64,000 bases of DNA from Celoporthe dispersa (GCA_016584495.1 WAID01000001.1:1116001-1180000), one strand, 5' to 3'. Shown: positions 10,876 through 24,100, counted from the first letter of the stretch. Numbers and translations: made by a program. Notes: generated by a model from the letters alone, not told the origin.

Positions 10876-11342
10876 CCTTCGATAAGCCATGCTTGATGAG
10901 ATGAACATCATATTGGCGCGGCGTTCCGGATTTGAATTACCTCTCATATCACTCTGCAGATCATAGCGTGTTAAGTTGCTCGAACGCAGAAAAATTAAGT
11001 GTCATGCCACATAGACTTCGCTCTACTGGAGCACTTTTTCGACAGAATGGGTTATCGATTTTTACTAGATTATACACTGAGACAAAGAAATATGACTTGG
11101 AAAAAGTACAGAATCGTCTTTCAGGCCGATGAAGAAATCACATATATAATCAACCCATATCATCGATGGTTCGAGGGAGTGATTATCATGAAGAAGCAAA
11201 TCTGCGTCTGCAAAAACGATGAGAACTCCTTGAGTAATGATTGAATTATACTGAAGAGCTTTTCGGGGTAGGCGTGATTGATTATCCGCCAAATGGTAAA
11301 CCAATGTTCCTTCACACACCAATATCAACATCACTCGTACAA
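10876..11342. other. Intergenic, convergent 3' ends
   Basis: Nothing coding recognised; AT-rich sequence between the ends of two convergent genes, presumably holding both 3' untranslated regions. Confidence 0.4.
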
Positions 11343-12610
11343 TCAAAAGTAGCTCGATCCAACAGCTTCAACGAGTGCTTCTGCGACAAGTTTGTGAATG
11401 GCTTGCCCTGGATGGTAGTCATCATACCAGACACAGCTCGTTCCGTCGGTGTTCTCACAAGTCGCATCCGCAGCGCCATAAGCCGTGGGGTCATCAATCA
11501 CCGTCCAGAAGGAGTCCGAAGTGTTGAAGACCTGTCCTGTGACACCGCTGTAGCTGGACTTGAATGTAGCGAGGTTGGTCTCTAGGGCCTCGTTGTACGT
11601 CTGAATGTTGTCGATGAGACTTTCCAACTCGGAGGTTGTGTAGTCCGCGAAGACCGGGGCTTTGTAAAATGCTTCATACAGTGTCAGCTCTGGCTTGGGA
11701 GAGATGAAGGTCTGGACGTAGGGGGAACTTACGAGGAATCATCAAGAGGACAAAATCGCGGACTCCATCGTTGTAAAGGTCTTCGAGAAGACCAAAGTAT
11801 GTCTCCATCACCTCATCGATAGGGCAAGTTGTGTACACAGAAGATTCCCAGAAGCACTCGCCGACGTCGTTGATGCCCATCCAGACAGCGACAAGCATAT
11901 TATCAGATGTCCATTCCGCCTCTGAGGGTGCAGGAACAAGGTACTCTTCGAACTCTCCAACCTGCGCGATGAAATCGGTCGTGACCCCGGTGTTGATGAT
12001 GTCGTTGGAAGTGTCAGCACCATAGTATGCCCAGTCATAGGTCAATACGAGGCTCGTGTTCAGCTCGCTAGTTACGAGACCGACCCAGTTCAGACCACCG
12101 CTAGTCGTATCACCGGGTAGCGCAGGCAGGCCGATTGGATCAGATGCAGAAGGATATCCGCCCTGGATATAGAATTCAGTCGTCGAGTATGAGTCTCCAA
12201 AGACGGCCAGATATCGTGTCCCCCGGTCGAAGCCGCAGCTTCGCTGCTTGTCGACGTTGCAACTTTTGTTGATGATGAGGTACTTGACTGTGTCGTCACA
12301 GCTGGTGTAGTGGTGGCTGAGGTCGATGCTGGTGTCGTGGCCACTGAGGACGCAGTGGTTGTTGCAGTTCCAGGAACGCATTGGTCTACGCGATGGAACA
12401 GTCAACAGGTACGAACGGCATACTGATTTCAAAGTTGTGCGTACAATAATAAGCATTCTCGGACTGGCAGTACGAGCCAGACGCACAATCACCAGTTGAA
12501 GTGAATCCCTCGCCGCCGCACTGTCCATACGTCGGAATCGTATCCGCCAAGGCAAAACCAATGAAGGCCGCTGTTATAGCGATTCTGAGAAGGTTAGTGT
12601 TCGAAGACAT
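11343..12610 (-). CDS. Secreted CBM1-GDSL esterase (carbohydrate esterase family 16-like acetylesterase)
   Basis: Plant-wall-degrading enzyme of about 378 residues. Exons: 12610-12445, 12385-11733, 11659-11343. A signal peptide (about 22 residues, ending ALA) is followed by a cellulose-binding CBM1 module starting YGQCGGEGF with its conserved cysteines, a Thr/Ser-rich linker, then an SGNH hydrolase. Block I is VFGDSYS (catalytic Ser), block III GINDVGEC, and block V WYDDYHPG with the Asp-His pair. CE16 members remove acetyl groups from hemicellulose oligosaccharides. The linker meets the catalytic domain out of frame by one base: the C5 run at 12220-12224 (G5 on the coding strand) should be six long. 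With that base, exon lengths give whole codons. MSSN at 12610 was chosen because the signal peptide begins there; an ATG at 12643 is in frame upstream. Confidence 0.8.
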
Positions 12611-14541
12611 CGCGACAAGAGTACTCCTTCTGCCAATGCTCATGAAAGGGGAGGGACGACTTTTCGTGGTCTCCAAGGCGATTCGATGACTCTCAGCTGG
12701 GGGGAATTTATAGTTCGACGCAGTGTACAGTGAGAGCGTTTTGTTACGATCATTTTCTTGAGCGGCAACGGGGCGCCAAATATATTTTCACCCTCAAGGC
12801 GTCAGGCCATTCTAGAATATTGTTATGTTTGATAGCTCTACTTCCTGAGCGAAGTTATCCCGATCTACTTGCCTGAAATGGAAAATCTTGTGAGGACGGG
12901 CCAGCACGATTGGAGGGAATTATCCTTGTGACGCGTGGACGGAGAGGCGGCCTCACCAAAGAGGACGCAGCGGACCTTGGCAAGCCGAAATCCTGATGTG
13001 GAGGGATGTCCCAGGACAACACTGATAAGTCCGCACAATCTGATACTTCATAACAATGACCACCCACTACTCATACTACTTGGAATTTCAAACTGGCCTC
13101 GTCAGCGTAAGATATAGCAAAATGAAATACAAAATGAACCCAGAGGTTGTGAGATGCGTATTTGTTTTTATAAACAACACCTGCAGCCCTTCCGGCATCA
13201 AGATGCGGTGGGAAGAAATATCAAAATACAGTTCACTTCCATTGCATGGAATGAATGTTAAGAGACCCTAGTAGTGTTCGGTACACCTGAGAAGAAAGTT
13301 CCCGGAATATTCTCGTCGATTCGCAACGAGCTTATAATAGCTTGAAGACGATGTGCTCAATCTCGTCTTCACTACAGGGCCCGCGAGTTCACAGCAAGTG
13401 CCACGAATGCACTGCTTATCCTACAGCAGATAATCGGAAGGAACGGAAGGAAATTAGAAGAAAGCATAGGGAGAACTATGACCAAAGAATCAGGAGGGCC
13501 GATGAGACAGTAGAAGCCAAAGGTTAGTTTGACAGGATCAAACTTCGAGAAGCACTTGCCACGCGTACACGCACGACCTCGGGAGAGGCGGGCAAGGCGA
13601 GATCAAGGCAATTGTTATGTTAAAAGAATCTAACGTCAGCCTCGGATCGTAGTTTCAAGGAGTTGATAGCTTTTACCAGAGTCCGAGGGAGCCAGCGTAA
13701 TTGACTAAGCTGAAGGAACATGATGCTGACAATGAACCCCTTGTCTACTCAAGTACGAGGTCATCCTAATAGCCAGGATTGAGACCATCAAATTTCTAAG
13801 TTCTTCACTTGATTGATATGATTCACACATAGCACGTTCTCCCTCGTTTGTCTCTATTGAAGTACTACTTTCTAGGTCTCATGGGCTTACATTCAAAAGT
13901 AAATCAAATGGGCCTTGCCCGCAACCTTGGAACAATTTGCTTCGCCTAGCATCAAGTTTCGACTGACAGTGCTACAGCTGCCGAGAGGTACATGAATTCA
14001 CTATTTGGACTTGGGCAAAGAAGTTCCCGAAAATCAGATGGTAGTTAGTAAAGTGCCCCCCCAGTTAGTGATCGAGGAGACATCAGGGCATAGACAGCGC
14101 GCTCCTCTGCAGACCTCACGAGGTGGAACCCGGCGAGATTGATTCTGATTGGTTCCTTCGCCAAACTCCTATCGTATTCTTGGAGGAGGAAAGAGGAAGG
14201 GGGGGGGGGTGGAAGGGTCAGCCTTGGCTGCGCCTCAGCGGTATGCAAAGGCCGGATCCTCAAACGATTGGCTCTGTCGCTAACTGCCAGCATAATGAAG
14301 AAAGACAATTTAGCCTCAGCCACATTCCAAGGATAAACGAGCTGAGTGCTGCTGGGACTTCGAAGGCTTTCTGCTTCTATATAGACAGCCCCAAGCTTCT
14401 GATTCATTTCATACACCCCATGATAACATTGCTAACCAAAATAATTAACTATCACTTTTTCTTTTCTCGAAAGTCTGCATAACCGCACGCTACCACAATT
14501 GTGCGCAAGTGTGAAGAATTGGCATAACAGCATTCGAAATC
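12611..14541. other. Gene-free divergent intergenic region
   Basis: 1.9 kb between two divergent genes. I found no exon with family character. A G10 run lies near 14208. The right end holds a TATA box for the RTA1-like gene. Confidence 0.4.
14380..14386 (+). promoter_or_regulatory. TATA box of the RTA1-like gene
   Basis: TATATAG about 156 bases before the ATG at 14542, downstream of a CT-containing stretch; a plausible core promoter. Confidence 0.4.
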
Positions 14542-15775
14542 ATGGCGACCTCTACAGCCACCACGACCACACCAACGTCAACGTCGGATGCCTCTGCTGC
14601 GAGCTGCACGACAGCAGTCCCTGGAAAATACGGCAATGTCCCAATCACGGCATGCAATTCTAATTACAACTTCGATCCCTCCTACAGCGCCGCCGTCGCC
14701 GTCTCGGTCATCTTCGGCATCTTGACAGCGGCACACCTGGTCGAGGCCATCACTTTCAAGAAGCGCTATGCCTGGGTCCTCATCATGGGCGGCCTGTGGG
14801 AGACGATTGCCTTTATCACCGGCGCTTTCGGAGCGCACGACCAACAGAACTTCGGATTTGCGTTCGCTCACAGCTTGCTGTTCCTGTTAGCACCGCTGTG
14901 GATCAACGGTTTTGTCTACATGACATTCGCGAGGATGGTCTATTACTTCCTACCTGAAAAGAAGATCGGCCCCTTTCGGGCGACTGGTATGAGCAAGTGG
15001 TTTGTGTGGGCCGATTTTTTTCCTTCCTGGTCCAGGGCACCGGCGGTGCCATGACGAGCCCAGGCTCAGGTTCGGTTCAGACTGGCCTGCACGTATACAC
15101 GGCTGGAATTGCCATTCAGGAGCTCTTCATCCTAGTGTTTCTATACCTGATGGTCCTGTTCCATCGCGAAGCACTCCAGCTTGGATCAAATTCGGCACGG
15201 ATAGGGCTGAACGGTCCTGACAACGATGCCGGTCTTCCGAGAAGGGGCTGGAAGGGTCTTCTATATGCTTTGTACGCTGTTCTGGCCCTCATTTCGGTAA
15301 GTCTCTGTCTTCTGGAATGCGACGTTCGCTTTCTAACGAAGGGAAACAGCTTCGGATTTTCTACCGCATAGCTGAATATGGCGGCGGCTTGTCGCCTTCC
15401 TCCAACCCGGTTCCTTTCCACGAGGCATACAGCTACGTATTGGATGCCTGTCCGATGATGATCTGCCTTCTCATACTCGCCATAATGCATCCAGGTCGAG
15501 CACTGGTCGGTCCTGATTCCTCTTGGACAAGAGCCGAAAAGAAGGCTGAAAAGGCGGAAAGAAAGGCGCAAAAGGCGGCGAACAAGGCAGCGAGCAGTGC
15601 AGGGATCTTTGGTAAAAGGGAAGAGGACAGGAGTCCGTTGAGCTCTACCCAGTCTCAGACATGTCAGACCGCAGTATGTAGTAGTCGCTACATGATCGGC
15701 GGCAGTGTTGGACTAGGAAGTCTAGGGTCTATTTTTGTCTTTTGTTCGAAAATCTCAGTCTGGACAGTGACTTGA
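14542..15775 (+). CDS. RTA1-like seven-helix membrane protein (lipid-translocating exporter family)
   Basis: Polytopic membrane protein of about 393 residues; exons 14542-15296 and 15350-15775. The order of helices and the signatures YNFDPSYSAAVAVSVIFGI, the AHSLLFLLAPLWINGFVYM segment, WADFF followed by SFLVQGTGG, and RIFYRIAEYGGG before HEAYSYVLDACPM are those of the fungal RTA1/RTM1/RSB1 family. That family is linked to sphingoid-base export and resistance to toxic lipophiles, at the plasma membrane. The cytosolic tail is a Lys/Ala/Glu helix. One T appears to be missing from the T7 run at 15015-15021, which throws the frame between WADFF and SFLVQ. The last 40 residues read oddly (a hydrophobic stretch), so the true stop may be elsewhere. 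Confidence 0.8.
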
Positions 15776-16133
15776 GCTACGAACAGGCTTGGCAGGATGG
15801 TAATTACTACCTGGGCATGTGTACATGTTGACGACCCGTCGGCGTCCATCAATTTGTGGTCTTGTTTAAATAGTCTTATGACTTCATCGGAAGACGAGAG
15901 TGCCAGGAATTGTGTAAAGGACCACGGTAAGACGTAAAGACGATAAAAGCACGCACGACTGAAGTGAAACTGGTTCCCCTTCTCATTCTTCTGTTTTGGG
16001 TGGCAACCCAATTCCAGTGTCTGCTTCTCACTTCTAATTGTCCCGGAGATCATCAGAGAGAATATCCCCCCCAGGCCATCCGCCTGCGTTCAAGTATTCG
16101 CGTTCTATCAGGACTGTCGAACCCTCAAAGCAT
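15776..16133. other. Intergenic, convergent 3' ends
   Basis: Nothing coding recognised between the ends of the RTA1-like and sugar transporter genes. Confidence 0.4.
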
Positions 16134-18477
16134 TTAAACCTTCTCGACAAGCTCGTCTGGGTTCACGCCACGGCTGAGGAAATCAAGCAGGCCGACATCC
16201 CGTTGCGCATCTGCTAGCATGGCGGCATCCTCTGCACCAGTGTGGCTCTTGAACACACGATCCATGTCCTCCAGCGTAGCATTCTTGGTCTCGGGCAAGA
16301 CAAGCCATACCCAAAGCTGGAGCACAGATGTAGTCGTTAGTGTATCATGTCTTGATTGAAATAAAGCAGAGACGGGTACTCACAAATCCACCGAGAAGAA
16401 ATACAGCAAAGAAAATGTAGGTGCCCCACGCCCAGGAAGCGAACATAGAGGGCACAAAAAGAGCGATGGCGAAGTTGTTGATCCAGTTACTCGAAGCGCC
16501 TATGGAAGCACCGCGTGCTCTTATGGACAGGGGAAAGATTTCGGATACGAGGGTCTAGCCAGGAGTTAGTCGAAGGAAGGATTCGATGGACCTGTACATC
16601 CATTGGATCGATAGAAAGATAAACATACCCATGAGGCCGGGCCCCAGCCATAACCAAAGCCAGCCGTCTACATTGCAGAGTCAATTTACTAGTCCCAGTG
16701 TGAGTCGCTGAGGTGGTGCACTTACGTAGATCCAGATGAGAGCAATTGCGGCCCAACCTGACCGAGACATTCTGGTTAGCAGAGGTGGCTACCTTGTCTG
16801 GAGTCAAATAGAACGTACCCGCATTGCTGTGGTTTGCCCAGTCGTGGCGAAATTTGGCGACTATTACCCCGACACTTATCATGGTAACAAACATGACGGT
16901 CGACCCAGTAAGGAGCATCGTCTTTCGCCCGAGCCGGTCGATGAGAAGCTTTGGATACGTCAGTACGAAATAATGTGCCACCCCAAACCCGTCAATATTA
17001 TGGGACATACCATCCCGGGAATTGTGCTCGCCATAAACACAGAGCCTGTGACGCCCGTGGCCAGCTCGGCAGTTGTGCCTTCTGAGAAGCCATAGCTTTG
17101 GAACACACTCGACGCGTAGTAAATAACTGGAAAGGTGTCAGCTAGGTTTCTCTCGAAAAGTGATGCATGCTGGCATACTCGAGTCGATGCCGCTCCACTG
17201 CTGCCAGAACATGACCAGCCATGCGGTGGCAGTTCGCTTCAAGTTGTCCCGCGACCGGAACAGAGGGACATATCCGGCAAGCTCGCGGACAAGTATGCTC
17301 TGTTTCTCCTGTACAATTGTTCAGCATCAACTTCTCGATAGTACCAGGCGCTGAGGGAGGCCAACCTTGGCTGCCAGTTTGGGGAAGTTCTTCTCGAACA
17401 CGCGCTGCTCGAACAGGGCCTCGGCCCTGATTTCCAGGAACTCGGCCTCGATGAGCGGGTCCTCGATCGGTCTCTTACGGAGCCATGCTAGCGTCTCTTT
17501 GGCCTGCTCATATTTTCCAACCTTGACGAGCCACCGCGGAGAGAATGGCATCCACCAGATGCCCATCGCCAGAAGAATCGAAGGAATCCCCTGGATAATT
17601 GATGGTAGCCTCCACGCCAGGTCTGACTGGCCCTCGCCAGTCCCACCGATGTAGTTGCTTCCCTATAAGATGTCCGATTAGTATTAAAGAAAGTTAAGAG
17701 AGTTGCCATTACTGTGTAAAAGTGGATGGCACTCTAGAGACAGAATCCGGAGAAGAGAAGAGGAATCGAAAGAAATTGCGATGATCGTACATATCCGATC
17801 CAGAAACTCAACATGATGCCCAAAATGGTGGTGAACTGGTAGAAGCTGACGATAAAGCCTCTTGTCTCTGGAGCCGAAATCTCCGCATTATAAAGCGGTC
17901 CGACGCCACTATAAATGCCGACACCAATGCCAGTGAAGAATCGTCCTGCATAGAGGAGTTGAGGGTGTCCGGCGTGGGCTCCAACGTAGAGGTAGCTACC
18001 GAGAACCGTCCAGCAACACGCGCTGAGCATGGTATATTTTCTCGAGAACATCTCGCCGAGTAGGCCGGCGGAGAGGGACCCCAGAATACCACCAAGCTGG
18101 AGCACAGACGTCAACCAGCCCTCAGATGCCGAAGACTGCACGACCGAGGGGAAATTCTCGGTGAACCGGGTGGCAACGAAGGATTGGGACAAAACGCCCT
18201 GCTGGTAGCCATATTCGAAACCTCCGAAGCTGATCCCGACGTCGTCAGTGAAAACGGGGTCTGGATGGGGAGGGAGGGGGAGGGGGAGGGCGTGCTTACG
18301 AAGCGAACAGAGCTATGATGATGATCTTGGGGTTCGATTTGATCGAATGCCACCGGGTCTTGACAGCGGCCTCAACTCGCCAGTCAGCCGTCACCGGCTC
18401 GACATGACCTTTGCTCCCTTCTCGTCGACACTTGGCTCCTCCAAGTTCTCAACAATCTGAGGCTCTGCTTCGGCCAT
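16134..18477 (-). CDS. MFS sugar transporter (hexose/quinate-type sugar porter)
   Basis: Plasma-membrane sugar:H+ symporter of about 571 residues in ten exons: 18477-18300, 18229-17791, 17662-17366, 17308-17179, 17126-17011, 16948-16819, 16757-16726, 16667-16629, 16554-16384, 16316-16134. Sugar-porter signatures are all present: FGGFEYGYQQGVLS in helix 1, GRFFTGIGVGIYSGVGPLYN, SPRWLVKVGK after helix 6, FWQQWSGID in helix 7, DRLGRK, and PETKN before the C-terminal tail. The large number of introns, one exon being only 32 bases, is unusual against its neighbours. One base seems missing near 18400-18402 in the cytosolic N-terminus; all later exons are clean, so the break may be a sequencing error or mean that translation starts further in. 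Which sugar is carried cannot be told. Confidence 0.85.
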
Positions 18478-19331
18478 TGTTTGCAAGACTTCTGTCAATC
18501 GAGAACCAAGAAACAGTGCCACTGCGCCCGTCCAGGGAAGTTTTTGGTGGTTTCTTTTTCTTTACATGGTGGCATCCGCTCGCATTTATAGGCGTCCCAT
18601 CTTGTGACATATTCCCCGCCATCGACCGTTAGGCCGCGTCCTTTGCCACTACACTGCAGGAGAACTTGTTGATATTACAATCCCATTATCCAATGGCAAA
18701 GTCGGCCAGCCACTTATTCGATGTCTTGTGTGGGTCATTTGGTACTGACCCCTGCTTGCGGGATGCTGGTCCATCTCCACCCGCGAGTACCCGTTGCACG
18801 CAATCTGGAGACAGCCCAGGGCGTCCAGCTCTCCCAACCGGCGCTAGAGCTCACGTCGTAGCATTTTTCCAGACCGACTTTACTGGTATCACGCGGAGAA
18901 CTCAAAATTGCGGGGGTGGACGGTTGTGGAGTGTCTGTCGGGCGAAAATTGTCCGGATATGTGGACGTTGCGGAGCATATATGGCAGAGGTATAGATAGC
19001 AAGGGACCTATCCGGGTCCTTGGCCCCGGAGTTTAATCCTACCTACCTAGAAAGGCAGGGTACGTAAACGGGCCGATATTTCTATTATTGGAGGTCACTG
19101 TTCACATTGTGAACCCTTAAAAGGCTGCTAACTACAAGCATCTCAACAGCGTTATGTGATTCCTCCTGCATACCATGAGTCGTTCTTCTCACTCCGTATG
19201 CACCAAGCATTCTTAGCCGAGCCCGTTGGTACTGAGCGTGTGTACTCAAGAGACATGGACGCTGTGGGTGGTAACACTCAACATGAAACTCCATCTTTCG
19301 CCACTTGTCGAATTGTTGGTTGTCTTCTTCC
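18478..19331. other. Intergenic: promoter of the sugar transporter gene
   Basis: No exon recognised. The left part must hold the minus-strand promoter of the sugar transporter; the right part is downstream of the secreted protein gene. Confidence 0.4.
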
Positions 19332-20174
19332 TCACTCTCCCATGCAACGTTCCTCGAACTGCTCGCTCTTGATCACAGTTACATGAGAACAGCTGGACGG
19401 TGAGCCCCCCTGCCACACATAGAACCCCTTTCGAGTTCGGACACCCCAGGCCTTCCCATACTTATACAACGATGTACTCGTCACCATACCGACCTTTGCC
19501 CACAAGCTATAGGTACACTTCTTAGGGGCACATCCTGTGGGTGGAGCCTCCACAGGGCGGATCCTTGGCAACCACCGGCTTCTGAATCACATACGTCCTG
19601 TTGGTCTTGCCATCCGGACTGGTGAGAGTCACCTTCTTCTTATCCAGGCTGGTGACGATTTTCCATCCCTGGATGACCAGCTCGACCCACTCCCCAACGC
19701 CCGTCCACTCCGCAATATCCTCAACTGCGATGGTGATGATTTCCGACTTGATGTCATTCCAGGCGCCCTTGAGGGCCTTGCCCACCCAGGTGCCCCAGAA
19801 ACTGCGAGCTTTTATGCGTGAAGGGTGGGCCTGCGCCAGGGCCGAGATGACGGCCTTGAGTGAAGTGGTGTCGACCGTGGTTGGGATACAAGGCGTGTCC
19901 TGGCCGAGCAGATTGCCGATGGTCGTGGTCGGGGTTGTCGTGTCTGTCTGTCGCACAGCGAGGCCGGGAGGCACAAAAGAACTCAGATCCGTGCCTGATA
20001 TATTGGTTAGCAGAAAGGCTGATCAAGGGTCTCGAAGATGAGAAAGGGAGTATCTCACAAGTATCTCTTTCGTCCAGCCCGCTTTCGAGGGGGCACCGCG
20101 AGAGATCCAGGCAGGTTAAAGGCCAGGATCGCGAGGAGCAGGGCACGCAGCAGCTGATTGAAGGAGGTATGCAT
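19332..20174 (-). CDS. Secreted protein of unknown family
   Basis: I do not recognise the family. The gene starts at 20174 with a clear signal peptide (MHTSFNQLLRALLLAILAF, cut near LAV), has one intron (20058-19995), and continues with a Thr-rich segment and an alpha/beta-looking region containing WTGVGEWVELVIQGWKIV and NRTYVIQKP. As read, the frame slips twice by one extra base: in the G5 run at 20089-20093 and the GGG at 19539-19541. Without the second correction the protein stops at 19522; with it, about 60 further residues with five cysteines follow to 19332, giving about 258 residues and exact codon closure. A TATAAAAG box 85 bases upstream supports expression. Could be an apoplastic effector or adhesin-like protein; no function is claimed. 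Confidence 0.6.
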
Positions 20175-20257
20175 CTTGGAACGAAGCTATTAGAAGATGA
20201 TGATGTGGTACTTGATTTATGTTCCACGATGTACTAAACAACAGTGGGGCACTCGTC

Positions 20258-20265
20258 CTTTTATA
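20258..20265 (-). promoter_or_regulatory. TATA box of the secreted protein gene
   Basis: TATAAAAG on the minus strand, about 85 bases before the start at 20174. Confidence 0.5.
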
Positions 20266-21859
20266 TCCACGAGGCTCTCTAAGGATGCTATGCTCAGCAT
20301 GTCTTGCCCAGGGCACAGTCGGGCCGGAACACGCCTCATGGACTCGACAACAAACTCCTTCCATCCATCCAACAGCGTTCAGCCTCTCGATAGCTTCAAA
20401 GTTGTTCGCCTATGTCTGGTAATGTGGATACAAGTGACGAAGCTATTACCGCCGTTGAAAGTCTAGGCTTCATTATCGACTGCGGTCATACTGAGCTTAT
20501 TACCCTAGCAAGCGCCGCTCGCTTGAAGCTCATGATTCATTTTGCTGAAGTGGTACGGGATGCCCAGTCAGCGTCGGTAGTTCTAGCAGATGTAGTATTT
20601 TGGAAGAGGAGGCGTCGGTCAATAGACAGAAGTAAGAGAGTCACCTGCAGTCTCCGGTTAATTACTATTTGAAATTTTTCACATGGTACAACTCAAACCA
20701 GTGCTGTAGCTGTCACTGTCCCGAAACCGCCAAGCAAAATGATACCAAAAACAATGATCTTAATATACACCATTGCTGAGGGGCGGTGTGTAGTAGTGGA
20801 TAGGACTCGCAAATGTCTCGAATCCATAACCACATCTGGAATACAAAGTGACCTATACACAGCGTTTTTCCCAAGTTGATCGGCTCTAGTCTTTGGAACA
20901 ATTTGCGCAAATCAGTTAGGTTGTTACGGCGGCAGTTCACCTGGTCTTCATTGTATCCTGCGTAATTAATCATAAAATAACCCAGTCTCGTACTATATTC
21001 AACACTGCTTACGACCAGAAGACCTGACACCACTTCTGTTCTTTCATAAAGCCCATCAGTTCGGGGAGCAGACACAGCTCCAGGCGGCGTCTGCCTGGTT
21101 GTTCTTGTCGACACACCATTTCATACAGGGAGACTGAGACTGTCGTGAGCATGTAGCGCGACTGCTGACTGATAAGAAGCGTCAGATACGTGCATGCATG
21201 CCAACATGGTCGGTCTCTGATGCCGTGTCAATCGGTCGATTGACGATGAGTATGGGCCTTGGGTCAATCTGAAGGAAGTTTGAGGCAAGGCAAGGCCAAC
21301 CAGAAACCTGCTTTACCACTGCTCCGGGATGACTGTACCGCTTCCATTGGACGAACCAGGCGGCTTGCGACTCTCAGTCCAGGTCTTACTGCCGGCTTGA
21401 AACCGTCCAAAGATGTTTCGGCCCCTTTAAGTGGGGTCCCATCGGGGGGGCGACCGGCCGCATAGTGGGTGTGCCGACGCCCGGCTGACAGCCCCCCTGA
21501 GCACCGAAAACCCCGGCTGTATCCGGATCCTGCATCGCTCACTGGCTGCTGTCGAGAGTTCGAGGGCCGAATTTCTGGTCTCTGAGCGTTCGGTACCATG
21601 TGTGGACCCAGGCGGGCTGGCGCAGCTGTTCACAGCTCGGCTTCCAGAGGGTGAAAGCGTAATGCATGCTTGTCCAGCCCTGACGGCCGCCCCAGGCCAG
21701 CTGATCGTACCACTGCCCAGAAACGTTGAGCCTACAGGGACCCGGCTGTGTTTGTTTCAACCGCCTGGTTTGCATGCTGTGCGACAGTGCAAGTGGGTTG
21801 ATGCTGCTACTCAGCATGGTCGCCTGAAGTTGAACACCACAGACCGCTGCCAGACAGCA

Positions 21860-24100
21860 GTCTGTTGAATTAGTATATAGTATCGCCCATGTCGTAGCTC
21901 AGTACTCATCTTCCATCTAATCATCAGCGCTCACATCGTCCTTCCTTCAGCATTCACTCGAGTCCTTCCCATCAGCTCCCACCTCTCGTTTGGGAATGAT
22001 GGTTAACACCACCACCACCCACTGACACTCGTTCTCTTCACGATGGCGGGCTCAACGAGCCTCCGTTGCCCACATTCGTTCTCGAAACGATAGCAGGTAT
22101 CAGCCTCGCTACTCCATCGTTTTGAACCTTCTGCATGATGGCAGACTTTGACATCGTCCATCGCTTTCTCCTGCCATCCTTCCCATGCACGACGGTGGAT
22201 CCCGCCCAGTGTCACTCATTTCCTCACCACATTGGCATCGCTCTCGTTTCCAAAACCATTAGCCAAGATTGACCACTTTGACGAGGTCGTATCCTCTCGC
22301 TCGTGGCGCTGATTCCTAGTGCTTCCGAAAGGTTCACCAAGTTCATTCGCTCTGTTGCTACACTCGCTTTCAACATCTTCGTTTACCGGCCCTGCAATCA
22401 ACGAATCTCCGATTCATGTCCTCTCTTTACTTAGTCGGAGACGGTTCTCGCCACTTCACCACGCACTTGGTCGTCCCACAAAGACTCCGCCAGTCATCAA
22501 TTGCCATGTTGACAATCATGGTACACCCAAATAATAATCCGACCTTCATTCCTTCGTTACTTCGCAATCATCCATTGCTTTTTTTTTCAGTCCATCTTTT
22601 ATATCACCGCCCATCCTAGCAAAGACCTGTCATAATGCCTTATTCCTCGTCAATCGTTACCTCACCCTCGTTCTGGACTCCTCGAGATCCGATCCACTCA
22701 TTATTCCTTTGCAATACCCATCTCAGCTCTCACTGCTACAATAATGTCTGAACTCCTCGTCGCCTATTACTTCACGATCTTTGCAACGAATTTTTGGAAG
22801 GCGTGTCCGTGCCTTCAGTGTCCTCTTTCTGCCATAATTCTTAATCTCCTGTCACTCGCTCATACACTCTCGTTAATAGAGGCTCTGAGGTCTCAGCCAC
22901 TCATTCTTCTTCAGCACAGCATCAGCCTGTGGCTGACTTTACACTCCTTCTTCTGAAGAGTCCTTTCGGGAGTCACGCTCGTTTGACAAGCCGGGGGGAA
23001 TTCACTTTTTCTTTGCTTCGACCGCCACACGCTCGCTCAACAAGCATTCATTTCCACAATTTATGTTCTTTTTCTTTTAGCCACTTCGCTTTGTCTCGAC
23101 TACTTTTTGGTTTACTGATGCTTGATACCTGGGATTATCATAATACCTTCGACGCTCGCTTCTTCCACCCTAGCTGCCACATCGGACCGACACACTCTTT
23201 TCATTGCAACTTGTTTTTTTTTTACTCGGCTTGCTTCCTTCCATATTGGCATGATCAAAATTGTTTCAACAATCGCTCGCTTCGTCTTCTCACCTTCGCT
23301 CGCTTGAATCAGTCTTTGCTGGGCACCCAGATCACACCTTGGCACCAGGGTCAAGTTGTCTCCCGTTCTCTACTTTTACGAGCCCCAGTGGCAACCATTC
23401 AGCTATTCGCACTCCTTGAACGCGCCGCCTTGCACACATTGTTTACCTTCCTGGCACGACTGGCGCAGGCCTTTTAACCTTCACACCTATCACATTCGTT
23501 CACTAAAGCTACATACCACCACTGCCATGCACTCTCTCCTTGTCAAGTATGGCCGGTCCAAAGGTGTGTATTAATCTAGACCAACACAACATCACCGGAC
23601 TTTTGCCCAAATACTTACTGTGCTATAGACATTCCTTTTCATCATTGGACATAAATATTGGGGTCTATTATATAATGTCTATAATCTCTTGCCTGCAGCT
23701 GGCTTGCGTATCCCAACCTGGGTGAGTTTCACTACCTCTGTGGTTTCCCAGTCATCTTCATCATGCATCAATCTAACAAGACCGCCTCAGCACATATTCC
23801 ACACGGAACTAAATATCTACTTTGCTCTACAACCTAGACAACGCGACGGATTAGACACGCTGTGCTTTTTTCTGATCTCGTTTTGCTTATGACCTGATTT
23901 TCGCTTTTGTTTTTGTTAGTCAAGTTTTGCAGTTTTGGTTTTGCAGCGGATTTTATGTTTTGTCTTTCTGTCTTTGTGCAATTGCTTAAAATTGTATTCT
24001 ATTTCAGGCCTGACTCTGCTTTCTTGCTCTTACGATTCACTTTTCTAGTACTTGTTGTGTTTTTGTCTTTTTGCTTACAACGTTTGATTTAGCATTTGTT
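21860..24100 (+). other. Long polypyrimidine-rich block
   Basis: More than 2 kb dominated by C and T on the plus strand (CACTCG, CTTCG and TTC-rich words), turning T-rich after 23890. It has no long open frame with protein character. Such asymmetry is seen in long fungal 5' leaders and some non-coding transcripts; neither can be shown from sequence alone. Confidence 0.45.

Noticed and set aside
1..20174. Classical secondary-metabolite cluster
   Set aside because: A methyltransferase, transporters and reductases are present, but no polyketide synthase, peptide synthetase, terpene synthase or pathway regulator is visible.
20713..21114. 133-codon open frame in the gene-free block
   Set aside because: No signal peptide, domain, splice extension or codon bias; such a length is expected by chance in 4.7 kb.
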